A stretch of DNA of 64,000 nucleotides from Ophiodon elongatus (lineage: Eukaryota; Chordata; Actinopteri; Perciformes; Hexagrammidae), in assembly GCA_016806645.1 (NCBI GenBank), contig JACSYO010001808.1:558001-622000 (forward strand), in the 5' to 3' direction. Below are positions 11,532 through 23,456 of this stretch, one piece after another. The position numbers and the translations under genes were made by a program. Below the pieces are notes generated by a model. That model saw nothing but the letters and a program-made list of their open reading frames with translations. It had not been told where the DNA came from and did no database searches. How positions within the stretch are numbered: the first letter of the stretch is position 1; the number at the start of each line of letters is the position of its first letter.

Positions 11532-14500
11532 TCACCATGTATTTATTAATGACTGCTGTGTTCATACCAACAGCGCTGCGAATATTTCGCGCGAGTAGAG
11601 TACAGACAAAGTCACTGCACAGATGCGAATTTCCCTCAAGCGGCGCAAACAATTCACCTCATTCGCGTGACGCTGTGTCTTTAAAGCCAATCAGCGTTGA
11701 ATCTGCGCCCGTCATCACTGACGTCTTGCTAGAAACTATGGAGGAGAAGTTGATAGACTGGAAGCGACAGTCATCCCGATCCTGGAGAAGCTGTGTGCGG
11801 CGACGGGTGATGTTATATGTTATGAAATAGTGGCTATTTCTTCCACGGTGGATGGCAGAAATTAACTATTTCTACGGAGATAAGCCACGCCCCCTCTCCA
11901 TAGATAAGCCACGCCCCCTCTCCGGCGCGTCTAGAGCGATGAAGCGAAATAACCACAAATAGTCCGGCGAGTAAAGCGGCGCGAATATTCATATTTTGGT
12001 GTAAACACAGCAAGTTTTATGTCCGTGTACTTTGTACTTTTGTAATATGTGAAGTTCTCAATAAAGGTCTTGAAATAAAAATATTCTGCATTTCCCCCTG
12101 CGCCCCACCTGTCATACCACTGTGCCCCACTAGAGGGGCGCGCCCCACAGTTTGAGAAACACTGGGCTACACCACTCACCAAATGATTGTAGTTGGTCCT
12201 TTTGATTATTATTTATCACTTGTTGTCTTGTCTCCACCAGGTAACTCTGTATGAGTGTCACTCTCAGGGAGAAGTAAGACTCTTGCAGTCTTATGTCGAT
12301 GCAGACGTATCCTTTCACTTGTTTGAGACGCTTTTCTAACTTCCTCGTTGTCTTTCTGTCACTCCGACACAGTTTCAGGTGAAGCTGTTTTTGTTTTGAA
12401 CAGCTATTATTTAATCTAGATGTAAAAAAAAAGACAGATATTTAATTCCCTGTCAGCTGAGAACAAAGACTGAATTGTTAAACACGATCTTATTGGAACA
12501 AAATAAACTTGTCTGCAAACACAAAGCAGTATTTAAGTGTTTATAGAGAAGCACATCCGCTTTAGTTTCACCCCATAATGCTTTAAATCAAACCTTTGAT
12601 GTGAGGTTCTGCCACAGATTTAATACGAGCGCATCTCTGCAGACTCACTGGTGTCGCTCCAAGCCATGGAGGGAAATTGTAGTTTAGTTTTGAAGAGTTT
12701 TTTTGTGTTATATTCCTTGACTCAATGTGTGCGAAGGCAGAGGAGAACTTCTATACGTGTGCTTGGACCTACGACACCAACACCAGCCATCCTCTGCTGG
12801 CGGTCGCCGGATCCCGTGGCATCATCCGGGTGATCAACCACATCACAATGCAGTGTATCAAGGTAACGCTCGTGGCCAATACACTTAGCTTGTAGGCAAC
12901 CTGGACTGTTTTTCTTTTCAACAATACTCAGCCTCACATTTCTTCTGTATTATAAATGATTTAAGTAAATACTTAAAAATGCATTTAGGGGGATGATGGA
13001 GGAGCAGAGATGCTGTCCTTTCCCACCTTTACTTGTTTGGGGAGCTACATGTGATAGTTTTGTCTCTATTTTCTAAATGTGACAGTTTCAGTTCAGGTGG
13101 TTGGAATCAGATTGATGATGTTATTCAGAAAAAATGCCTTTTTAGTATTTATCTAAATCGTGTCTACACTTTAAACCTTTCTTGTTGTTAAATCCAGCAT
13201 TACGTAGGTCATGGAAACGCCATCAATGAGCTCAAGTTTCATCCGAGGGATCCAAATCTCCTTCTGTCTGTCAGCAAAGGTAAGAAGCCTACAATAATTA
13301 TCCGTTTTTTGATTCAATGTCAGCTTTAAGACTTTATTGACTCTCGTCCATGATTTGTTCTTCTTTATGTCACAAACACGTCCATTATGTAGGATAGTTC
13401 TTGTTTTTTTTTTGTTTTTATTACCATGCGATGGTCAGGTGGTTCCCTAATCTGAGCCTCTCGTGGCCGAGGTAAAAGCAGACAGCGGCTGACTGGATGA
13501 GGGTCATGTGAAAGTTTAATCTTTTATTTAATCAGGTGGATGTTGACAGGGCACATTTCATGACTTTCCACTTACTGCCTGCTTTTAAGTTGTTACATTC
13601 CCACCACGTCTTACAGGGCACCGTGATATTCAGTGTAACTGTGATGTCATTCAGCTGCTCCCGTTTTCTCACGATCGCCACCAACAGCCTCAGTGATGCA
13701 TTTATCAGATTTTAAAGGGAAAGAGCAACAACGGTTCCCTTTTAATGAAGTTATATGATGGCACTAAGCACACATATGAGCCAGGTTAATGTTTTATTAA
13801 AGGATCGGTCAATCATTTGAAGCTGGTTATAATCTGTCAAACCTGCATCAACTGATGTTTTTGGACCAAATACAATGTTCATTGCATTGATTTTAATTTA
13901 TTTGTTTCCTCAGATCACGCTCTTCGTCTATGGAACATACAGACGGACACTTTAGTGGCAATATTTGGTGGTGTGGAAGGTCATCGGGATGAAGTCCTGA
14001 GTGCTGTGAGTATTTAGTTCAATCAGAATAACAACAAACCTCAAACTATACCTGGATTAAATTCTTTATTTTTAATATCCCGCTGCAGGATTTTGATCTT
14101 CTGGGTGAAAAGATTATGTCGTGTGGGATGGACCACTCCTTAAAACTCTGGAGAATCAATTCAGAGAGAATGCAGAAAGCCATCCGCGGGTCTTATGAGT
14201 ACAATCCCTCGAAGACCAACAGGTAAACGAAATACAACATAACCAGTTTTTACTGGCGTACGCTGTCAAATCTTCACTTTTCATGTTTTGTGTGTTTTCT
14301 TCAGGCCTTTCGTCTCACAGAAAATTCACTTCCCCGACTTCTCGACACGAGACATCCATAGAAACTATGTGGACTGTGTGCGGTGGCTCGGGGATCTTAT
14401 TCTTTCCAAGGCAAGTTAATACCGAGCGTAAAGATATTTACTGTGGCAACAAAGTAAAGACTTCACTTATAGATTCACAAATAGATTAAATTAACTTTTT

Positions 14501-16262
14501 TGGCAACTAACGGCCCTGAAATCGCTCTTTTGATATTGTGTGAAATGCTCCAGTTTAAAATTGAGTATTGCACAATAAAGTGTGCAGGAAGTCCTCTGAA
14601 TACTTTGAGGTCACTTGGTGGTGACCTTGAATATTTGTCTGGTAAAATTAAAACAGAAAACGAGCACACAAACCGTTTAGACCATTCAATCTGTCTCACG
14701 CGCTCCTTCCCTCTTCTGCCTCACTGCAGTCCTGTGAAAACGCTATTGTCTGCTGGAAACCAGGAAAGATGGAGGAAGACATCGATCTCATGAAACCAAA
14801 TGAGTCAAATGTGACGATTCTGGGTCGCTTCGATTACAGCCAGTGTGACATTTGGTACATGCGCTTCTCCATGGACTTCTGGCAGAAGGTGGAGTCTTTT
14901 ATTTATGAGCTTCGTTCATTTACAGCTGCACACATTTGACCTTTTTTGAGTAGCACAATCTTTGATGTTAGTGATTTTGTCCCTGAAGTTGTTTTATTAG
15001 TGGAGTATTTTCACAGTCGCGGCTTTGATCTCGGTGCGCTGTCGCTCATCTTTTGCTGATTCTACAGATGCTGGCTCTGGGGAACCAGGTGGGGAAGCTT
15101 TATGTGTGGGACCTTGAAGTGGAAGACCCACACAAAGCAAAGTGAGTGTGAGAGATGGATGCTGGTTTTAACGCCTTCACTCTCTCCCCAAAACTCCACA
15201 AAAATCTGAAATGTGATGTTCATGTGTCGTACCAGACTGGTGTTGAGAAACGGGTATAAATATAAATATAAATATAACAAGTCAATGTCATGAGCTCGGC
15301 CAAAGTAAAGTACCTGGACTGACTTTCACATTAAGGAATGGACCAAAAATAACATTTTGGTGAAGCTCGTAATGTTTTGTTTTTATTGAGACGGTCAGGT
15401 GGGGGTTTGTCAAGTTAGTCGTTTTGTAAAGCTGCTTTATTTATTATTCATTTATTTATTTATTATTCATTTATTTATTTATTTATTTAGTTCTCGTCAC
15501 ATTGCATCACTCTGTGACTGACGCATTAGTGAAGAGTGAAAGACATTTCATGGCATAATAATTTCTGAATAAAAGTCACAAACACGTCCATGAATACTTT
15601 CACAGCTTCTCTGATGTCTCTTTTTACATCATTGTAAACTGAATATTTTCAGGCTGCAACAAACAAACAATTAATTTTCAATTAATCTGCCAAGTATTTT
15701 CTTGATTAATCCTTTGGATCGTAAAGTGCCAGAAAATTGTCCAAAAATATGCCAATCTGTCTTTGAATGTCTCCTTTTGTCCGCTCAACAGTCAAAAACC
15801 CAAAGATAATTTATTTATAATAATATAAAAGCAGCAAATGGTGGAGAAGCTTGAACCAGAGGATGTTTTGGTTAAAACTATTCATCTACATTTAAAAATA
15901 GTTTCATGTGGTCAATTTTGTGCTTTAATCTTCGACAAAACAATTAACTTAAATATTTTACTGCAAAGATCGTTCCAGTCATTAACAGATTAATCATTTT
16001 AAAACATCCTGGTTTCACCAAATGGGTGTCACTATGTATAAGGTGAATAATTTACCATCTGTAGGATTCGTGTGTGTGTGTGAGGCGCTCATAAAGTATG
16101 AGGTTTGGTGTGACGCGGCCTCCTCTCCCCTCCAGGTGCACCACGCTGACCCTCCCCAAATGCACGTCGGCCATCCGGCAAACCAGCTTCAGCCGCGACA
16201 GCAGCATCCTGATCGCCGTGTGCGACGACGCCTCCATCTGGCGCTGGGATCGACAGCGCTGA
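9680..16262 (+). CDS. eed: Embryonic ectoderm development, PRC2 WD40 subunit
   Basis: Complete gene of 12 coding exons, 443 aa (human 441). Exons: 9680-9799, 10466-10618, 10729-10821, 12241-12306, 12737-12862, 13198-13279, 13914-14005, 14089-14222, 14305-14410, 14730-14888, 15068-15141, 16136-16262. The protein is nearly identical to mammalian EED from KKQKLSSDENSNPDL onward; only the first 20 residues differ. The seven-blade WD40 propeller is complete. Aromatic-cage residues of human EED (Phe97, Tyr148, Trp364, Tyr365) have counterparts in PLFGVQF, ENFYTCAW and IWYMRF, shifted by two. EED binds H3K27me3 and the N-terminal helix of EZH1/2 and activates the PRC2 methyltransferase in the nucleus. 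Intron 4 is U12-type and intron 9 is GC-AG; the others are GT-AG. Intron 3 carries a hAT element. The start is the first ATG of the frame; a second in-frame ATG lies six codons later. Confidence 0.98.
11442..11528. repeat. (GA)n microsatellite, 87 bp
   Basis: Perfect GA dinucleotide run inside the hAT element. Poly-Arg/Glu and Ser/Leu frames across it are artefacts. Confidence 0.97.
11555..12011 (+). mobile_element. Nested inverted-repeat DNA element (MITE-like)
   Basis: The ends GCTGTGTTCATACCAA and TTGGTGTAAACACAGC are inverted repeats (14 of 16 positions). Next to them lie the CGCGAATATT-type motifs common in fish MITEs. The interior includes a short frame, MEEKLIDWKRQ, of the kind seen in degraded PIF/Harbinger-related elements; that link is an inference. 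It is wholly contained in the hAT element, so it inserted later. Confidence 0.6.
12307..12736 (+). other. U12-type (minor spliceosome) intron 4 of eed
   Basis: The donor reads GTATCCTTTC immediately after the GCAGAC codons, matching the U12 5' splice-site consensus RTATCCTTT at every position. The branch-site motif TTCCTTGAC is at 12713-12721, about 16 bases before the AG at 12735-12736, the short spacing expected of U12 introns. There is no polypyrimidine tract between branch site and acceptor. The flanking exons join as DAD/AEENFYTCAW, conserved with mammals. Confidence 0.9.
13280..13913 (+). other. eed intron 6, unique sequence
   Basis: GT-AG intron. I see no exon, repeat family or RNA gene in it, apart from short T runs near 13407. 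Confidence 0.6.
14411..14729 (+). other. GC-AG intron 9 of eed
   Basis: The exon ends at a TCCAAG codon pair and the intron starts GCAAGT. Splicing to the AG at 14728-14729 restores LILSKSCENAIVCWK exactly as in mammals. No GT donor near the boundary keeps the frame. Confidence 0.88.
15142..16135 (+). other. eed intron 11 with dispersed fish repeat
   Basis: GT-AG intron with a TTTA-rich stretch (15436-15492). A dispersed repeat follows (about 15645-16005), recognisable by GGCTGCAACAAACAAACAATTAATT, TCTGCCAAGTATTTTCTTGATTAAT and a downstream TGTCCGCTCAACAGTCAAAAACCCAAAGATAAT. This resembles a high-copy teleost repeat family that I cannot name with certainty. Confidence 0.55.
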
Positions 16263-17597
16263 GTCCTTCTACCCCAGAGGAGACCTTTTTGGGCCCCCGT
16301 TGCTTCCCGTCCCCCCCGTTGCCCCATTGTTCAGATTTACACTGCAAGAAATGTCTGTTTGAACATTTAATCTCACGTGGGGTCTAAAAATCCAGCATTT
16401 CCATAAAAAAAAAGAAGAAAAAAAAACAAAGAAGTGAGAAAAAGGTGCCAATGCAAGATGAGGTGATTCCTTTTGTTTTCATTTGTTTTGTTGCAGGACG
16501 TTTTAAAGACGAGGAACATTTTACCCACAGAACATTAGTGGTGATCTGGGAGTTAACCCTTTCACGTGAACGTTTTTGAGCCACAACACTAAAGAACAAA
16601 AAAAAAAAAAAAAAAGATGGACGTTGTTCCAAGTCACAGAAGAGTATTTTAAATTAATTTTAAATGTTCAGGAACTATTAACGGCGTGCTCTTGCCCCGC
16701 GTGTGCCTTCTAGACTTCTATGCAGTCTCATTCATTGAAAGTTAATCAATAACACCGAGACAAGTGGAATCATCTCCATCACCTGGCAGTTTGTTTTAGG
16801 GGAAATAAGCTTTTTAAGACGCAACAGATGAAATGACCAAAGATGGTTTTTCTTTGCAGTGAGCCACATTTTATATTCATTAGTTCACACACAAAAGAAA
16901 TGAAGAGTTGTGTCCTTTTTCCTCTCCTTTCCTTTGTTTGCTTTGACTCCTCTCCTCCCACTTCCACACACTTTGACTGAAGGACACTCAATAAAATGTA
17001 TTTTATAAATATATACTCGAGTCAGTTTGTGCCGCTGTTGACTATTGATCATGGAAACTTTCATGTGGATACAAATCTGATGGAACTGTTTTAAGGCAGC
17101 ATTAGTGGTCTTTTGCTTTTATTTAGGAATTTGGCTTTTATTTTGAAAATGCGACCTAACCCCGCTGTAATAGTAAGTCGGGTTCTTTTGCCTTTATGCA
17201 GTGCTTGTACTTACATTAATTTGGACTTGAATAAAATTATTTTTCTACAGATACCTTGGTTTATTTCTGTACCCAACTTTCCCCCGAAAGAACTACAAAA
17301 GTCCTCAATTTGTAGTTTAATGCAGATATCAGATCATCTTTGGAGCCTGGGAGTGAAAATGGTGCAGATATGCGTTGTTTAAGTATTTTCTGCACCTTCT
17401 GCAGAAGTCATGTGATTGGAGGCTTTGTCATAAACCCCCTAAAAAAAAAAAGAAAAAGAAGTGTGCCAGAGTGCGCACTGGCGCTGCGCTGCGCTCCTCC
17501 GTCCTCCAGGAACAGGACGCAGCGCTTTCCCACTGCGGACTTTTGCCCTCCGACTCTCAGGTGAAGATAAGCCGCACGGCGTTGGAGCAGCGCGAAC
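16263..17597. other. eed 3'UTR and eed-atp7b intergenic region
   Basis: The eed 3'UTR is A-rich. It has candidate AATAAA signals at 16990-16995 and, less likely, at 17230-17235. The last 150 bp before the atp7b start are G/C-rich, with several GCGC blocks, and probably hold the atp7b promoter and 5'UTR. A TGCGCAC at 17472-17478 fits the metal-response-element core TGCRCNC. Confidence 0.55.
16990..16995 (+). terminator. Poly(A) signal AATAAA of eed
   Basis: Canonical hexamer about 730 bases after the eed stop, in the context CACTCAATAAAATG. Confidence 0.6.
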
Positions 17598-18724
17598 ATG
17601 TTTTCACCAAAGTCGCCTAAAAACCCGTCCAAGTGCGTCTCCAGGGCGGCGCACGGCGCAGAGGAGCAGATCCGCATGGTGGAGTGCGGCTGTCGGCCGG
17701 ACTGCACCTGCAGCGTCCCCTCGGCCGGCTGCACGGGACACTGCGCGCCCGAGCTCAAGGTAAGGCCTGCGGGGAGCTGCGCTCCGTCTGCAGCCGAGGT
17801 CCAGTTAGTTTGTTTGAGATCCACCTGTTGGTCTCTTTGATTTGGGCAGAACCGCGGAGAACTCCTCCACGGATGAGTTTCTGTGAGTACATGCAAAAGG
17901 TCAGACAGGTGGGAGGTATAGAGCACAGATATACTTTTACTTTTACTCTTGTACAATCACAGGTAAGTGTGTATCCCACAGCTTTGGCTAGAAATCACTT
18001 TGAAAATGGTGTTTTAACTTTGACATTTTTTTTCATTAATTTATAAAATACGATGCATTTTGTGTAGATTGAACCAGTAATAATCCAGTAATGCTCACGT
18101 GGACTAAGTCCTGTTTGATGATGCTTTAGTGCTTTTGATAATAATAACTTAATATTGTGCCAATATTTATTGGCACATTTTGAGTGCAAGACTTTTACTT
18201 GTAAAGTATTTATATATTGCAGTATTGCTAATTTTACTTAACTAAAGGAATACGTTCTTCTCTAAATTTGTGGAACAAAAAGTATAATATTCTTCTCTGA
18301 AATGTACAGCGTAAAGTGGAAATACTCAGGTAAAGTACAAGTACCTCAACATTCTACTTAGTTACCTCGACTGGAAAGCACACAGTACATGTACTACACT
18401 ATTGTGTACTACACTATTGTGTACTACACCATTGTGTACTACACCATTGTGTCTGATATTGTGTCTGCTTATGTCCCGGGTGGGTTCATCTCTCGGTGAG
18501 ACGCACACGTGTCCCCTCGTTGGGTTTGTGTTGCAGCCGTCGCGCGCCGGACAAACGTTTCCTTGTCGCGAGGTGAAGGAAGTGTGTGATTGTGCTCGCG
18601 TGTCATCACGGTGCTCACAGGTTGAATGATCGTATTGTGTGTTCTCTGGACCAGGGCCAAAGGAATCATGCAAGTCATTGAATCTCAGACCGGTTTAGGA
18701 GGACCATGACGGTGTCAAGTGAAA

Positions 18725-18768
<44 letters not shown>

Positions 18769-21700
18769 TTGTTACATTAACACATCCACATTGTTTTGTG
18801 TCCACCAGCCAATAAAGAGGAGAACACGAGTGAGTGAATAAAAGAAAAGGACTTTATTTAGACACTCCAGCAGACCGGTTTCTTTCCAGAACTCACTCAG
18901 TCCACTTTTACACCAAATCAACACACAAACGCACAAAAAACACCTTCTTTTTGGTCCAAATTAGGATTTTTTCAATGTCCAAGAACTGTGTCGTTGTCGA
19001 AGCAAAGCGGTGGTGCATTTTAAAATGATTTATCTCAAAGCAAACGGTAAACAAAGGTCTCTAAATGCATCACAACAATCATTTTGAATATAAAAAGAAG
19101 TATTTTTCAATAACTTAATGAGGGACTTACTTTCATGAAGTCTATTATAATCAATGGAAAGTCACTGCAATCATTTCATAAGTGACTGTGGTTTACCGGG
19201 AATGTTTTCTTCCTCATTAATAACGTGTGAGAACATATTTATATGCAGCCGACAAAAGGAAAGGCAGGAAGCATGTCAGGGTTATTATCTGTAACTTAAT
19301 TAATGTTAATGATAAGAAAGATTCCTAAAAGTAAAAAGTATGATAAGCTGAAGGGATGTGGGGAACATTAATGAAGAGTAAACACTTTGGTGGCATCTTT
19401 GTGATTTATTCTTGATTTAAATGTTATTAATATTATTAATAAATACTTATTAAATACAATTATGATTATTCATACACAAAATAATACTATTTTATCCTAT
19501 TCTCTTAATTGTTTTTTTAATTAGATTTTATTAGACTTATGATTGTAGTACCAACCAAACCAAAAGCATTGAGATATAAAGATATAAAGTACGACTGTAG
19601 GGAGAGTTGGACCTCCTGGGACACCTTCAAGGGCCCCTGACGGACCCCGAACCCAAGATTGGGCCTCGTTGAGACCGGTAGCTTCATGAGTTCCCATTTC
19701 CACTCATGGCTACAAGATAATCAATAAACTACAGGATGATGTTTCTGGGTATTGTTTGTCGTGATTCGACGTGTGTGTCTGTATGTGTGTCTGTACGTGT
19801 GTGTGTGTGTGTGTATGTGTGTGTGTGTGCGTGCGTTTGAACTTTGAACAGGTGAAAGCACTCATGAGCCCAGAAGTCAACACGCCAGCGTTCGTCTGAG
19901 TCATGGTGGCGTAGCTCTGTAGTGCCGCTGGTGCATCTCATGTTTTGAGGATTAAAGTGGTTTGTCGTTCTGAGCTCCCGTAAGACTCCGGCCTCCTCAG
20001 GATTGTGGGTTTGAGTCTCGTCTGGGTCGCAGCAGAAGTGTGCATCACGTTGCAGACGTCCTCTACTCGAAGGCTTTAGAAGTCTGCAGAGGTCTGCAGC
20101 CATCCTTTACTGATTTAAACTCACGCCTCCTCCCACGTGGCCTTCGGTGACATCAAATCTACTTGTAATTAAGTTCCAACTTACAGGTTTTTAATGTGGG
20201 TCAGTGCGGTTTTTAACTCTTAAGATGCATTTTTAAATTAAAGTAAAGTAATACGTGACTAATACGTGGCACTCTGAGATTCTTTATGAATGAACAGTGC
20301 GTTACAAATTAAATGCATTCTTATTATTATTATTATTATTATTGACTTCTTTGGCACTTAACTCTGAAACTAAAATATCAAAAATGAACTTCTAAAGGGT
20401 AATTTATTTATGTATTTGATGAAGAAGCATTTATCATGTTTTTTTTTTTATTCAAGCAGAATGAAAGTAAAGTAGAGCTCTTCATGTATTTGACTTCGTC
20501 CTTCAGTTCTTTAAGCAGAGTCACGTTGGGAGATTATGTGAAAGGCCAGTCATGTGGATTTTCTTTTTTTCTGTCGGACCCCCATTTCATCTGTCAGCCT
20601 GTTGAGAGGGTGAAGGCGTCAAGTGTTACTTCAACCATTAAAATTGAATTTACCACCTAATCCTTTTCCAGTAAAACTCCTGCTGTACTTTATGTAGTAA
20701 ACCAGGTCTGCGTTTCAACAAAGAGATGTTTATTCACAGGGAGATTACAACTCCTCGTGTGGCAAACTGATGTTTTACCCACGAAGCTTAACTCTCATGT
20801 CACAGACTCACAATGCAAAATATGCAGTTTTTGAATTCTGAATCAGAGTAACCATTTTATATTTTGGTTTATTTTTTTCCTGATTTGATTATTTCCAGGC
20901 ATGCATTTATTTATTTAAAAAATAGAAACATAGATGGGAAGAATGCAACTGTATAGGCTGACATATATGATGCTGCGTTAATTCTTTTTAATCAAAGATG
21001 AGACCGTATTCTTGCCCAAACACACAAAAATATGCACTATTTCCACTGAAATATGAAATGTGCACATAATAAACCCCTCACTATCTCCAAAATACATATT
21101 CATACAGTCCCTGAGATTACAGAAGTGAAACGTACTGACTTTATTGCTCTCGTCTTCCCAGGAGAACGGCCATGACATCGAGAAACAAGGCCTTGACAAC
21201 TTGGCCTACGAGTATGGGAGTCAGACCGAGCTCTGCCCTCCACCCAAAACGGCCTCCGGAGCCACCTTTAAACTCCTGGGCCTGGCCCCCGATCACCAGG
21301 CCCAGCCCATCGAGAGCAGAATCTGCAACCTGAATGGGGTTCTTGCCGTCAGCTTGTCTTTACCCAGCGGCTTGGCCAAAGTGGACTACGACGCCTCGGC
21401 CATCACACCCAGAGAGATCGCCCTGGAGCTCCAGAGGCTGGGATTCGACGTGGAATCGGCGGCGCGGATCGGGGTGGACGGCATGCACTGCCAGTCCTGT
21501 GTGCGGGCCATTGAGGGGCGGATCGGGCCTCTACCTGGGGTGTCACACATTCAGGTGTCCCTCCAGGACGCTGCAGCGCTGATTGTGTATCAACCTCTTG
21601 TCGTGAGCCAACAGGAGCTGAGAGACAGCATCGAGGACATGGGGTTCGGGGCCTCGGTGTCGGCCGATGGCTCGTCTGGATGGGATGTAAGCTTCTGGCA

Positions 21701-23415
21701 GAGGGACGCGTTGAACTCCACGGTCACCGTTTGGATTGTAGGGATGACTTGCAACTCGTGCGTGCAGTCCATAGAAGGGAGGATCTCTCAGATGACAGGG
21801 GTGCAGTCCATCGCGGTGTCACTGAAGGAGGAAAAGGGAACGGTGACCTTTGACCCCAGTCTGACGGAGCCGGAGCGGCTCAGGGCAGCGATCGAAGACA
21901 TGGGCTTTGACGCATCGCTCAAAGGTTTGGCCAGAAATGTTTACGTTGAGGGTTCATCTAAATCCAACAGGAAATAACTAGAAAGTATTTCAGTGTGAGT
22001 GCAGAGGTTTTATTTTGAAAATGAGAAGATTGATACGACAGTTAAATATGAAGCTACAGCCACGAGGCCGTTTATTAGACTGCATAATAACCCGACAGAT
22101 GAGTGCAGACTCATTTGCCCGCTGGTCTTCGTGCACAACATGTGCACAACATATCTTGTGCACGATATGTTCCGATGCATTCGGGGAAACTACGTTATTT
22201 ATATAACCCCAGGCGGCACCTGTACGTTATGAGCAGAAAAGACTTTGATTAAATTCTTTTCCAGCTCGCCCTCAACTCAGTTTCCTCTGGTTACCGTGGA
22301 AACCGGGCAAATTATGCTGGAGTGCGACGTGGAGGGCTCTTACGCCGGCCGGTGCTTTCTTATTGGATTTAATGACGAAAACAGCTTGCCAAGACGTGGC
22401 ATTAACTCAGAAAGACTAAGGGCGGATTCTTTCATGTATCGTTTGCATGTTCGGCCATCAAGGTCGAGCTGGGTTTAAGTTCTGAGCTCTAAGTCAGTAA
22501 GAAGTTTAATTCACACCTTAGCATACAAGTTACATATTACATCTTGTCTATTGTTTTGCGGGTATGAACAGAAGCAGAATGTGTTTTATGTGCAAGAGCA
22601 TGGACGTTAGATCCTGACAGCTTGAAGATCTTAACATTTAGAGTTTTTAATGTAAAATAGTGTCAGAAAATTATAATTGTATTGCTTTTTAATGCAAAAT
22701 CTTAATTAGAAAAGTAACTAAATGTTCGGGCAAGGAGATATATTGTGATTTTTTTATTCTAATTTCAGGAAAAGAATGCAACCATATGCATAAAATCTGA
22801 GTAAAAAGGTTACAGGTCACAATCCCTGTAACATCCAACTTCTCTTTGAATGTAAACTATTCATTTGTTTAGTTTTCTTACACCACTAATGAATGCATAG
22901 AAGTAAAAATAACAATGTATTCCTCTGAAATTTAGTAGAGTAGAAGTATAAAGCATCGTAAAATGGAAATACTCAAGAAAAGTTCCTCAAAGCTGTACTT
23001 TACTCGAGTAAATGTACACAGTTACGTTCCTCCATTGAAATGTGAGAAACTACAGAGTTCATCCTGCAGTGTGTCCTTATATTTAAGGATGCTGACCCAC
23101 CACTGATCCACCTTTAAGCATCCTGCTGCCTCTGACTCGGTTCCTCCTTCTACAGAACCTGCGTCTGCAAAGACCATCCAGCCTCGTGAGAAATCAGGGC
23201 CCGTTATCCCGAAGCTGTCGGACCCCTCGGACTCGCCACCGCCCAATAAGGCGGGAGTCAGCAACGGCAGCGGATCGCGGGCGACCTCTGGAATCCAGAT
23301 TAAAGCACAGAAATGCTTCATCTGCGTGACGGGAATGACCTGTGCCTCCTGCGTGGCCAACATCGAGAGGAACCTGCACAAGCACAAAGGTGAAGCCGGC
23401 TCAGGTGTTGTCATA

Positions 23416-23456
<41 letters not shown>

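Larger units (their letters stand above)
10898..12164 (+). mobile_element. Non-autonomous hAT-type DNA transposon in eed intron 3
   Basis: Termini CAGTGGTTCTCAAACT and AGTTTGAGAAACACTG form near-perfect inverted repeats, flanked by an exact 8-bp direct repeat GGCTACAC (10890-10897 and 12165-12172). The 8-bp target duplication and the CAGTGGTTCTCAA end are hAT hallmarks. The 1267-bp element has no transposase frame. Its interior holds an 87-bp GA tract and a second inverted-repeat element (11555-12011), so it is a composite. Confidence 0.88.
17760..21161 (+). other. atp7b intron 1
   Basis: This 3.4-kb GT-AG intron holds a fragment of the AAGTACTTTACTTGAGTA-type dispersed repeat (about 18190-18370), a (CA)n tract (18726-18766), a GT-rich tract (19793-19831), a tRNA-Arg-like 3' half (about 20000-20029) and a short (TTA)n (20321-20343). 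No additional exon is evident. Confidence 0.7.

Noticed and set aside
11931..12182. Minus-strand frame in eed intron 3
   Set aside because: It lies in the end of the hAT element and has no family resemblance.
21144..21161. Alternative atp7b start just before exon 2
   Set aside because: The codon there is TTG, and the stretch is the polypyrimidine tract and AG of the exon 2 acceptor.
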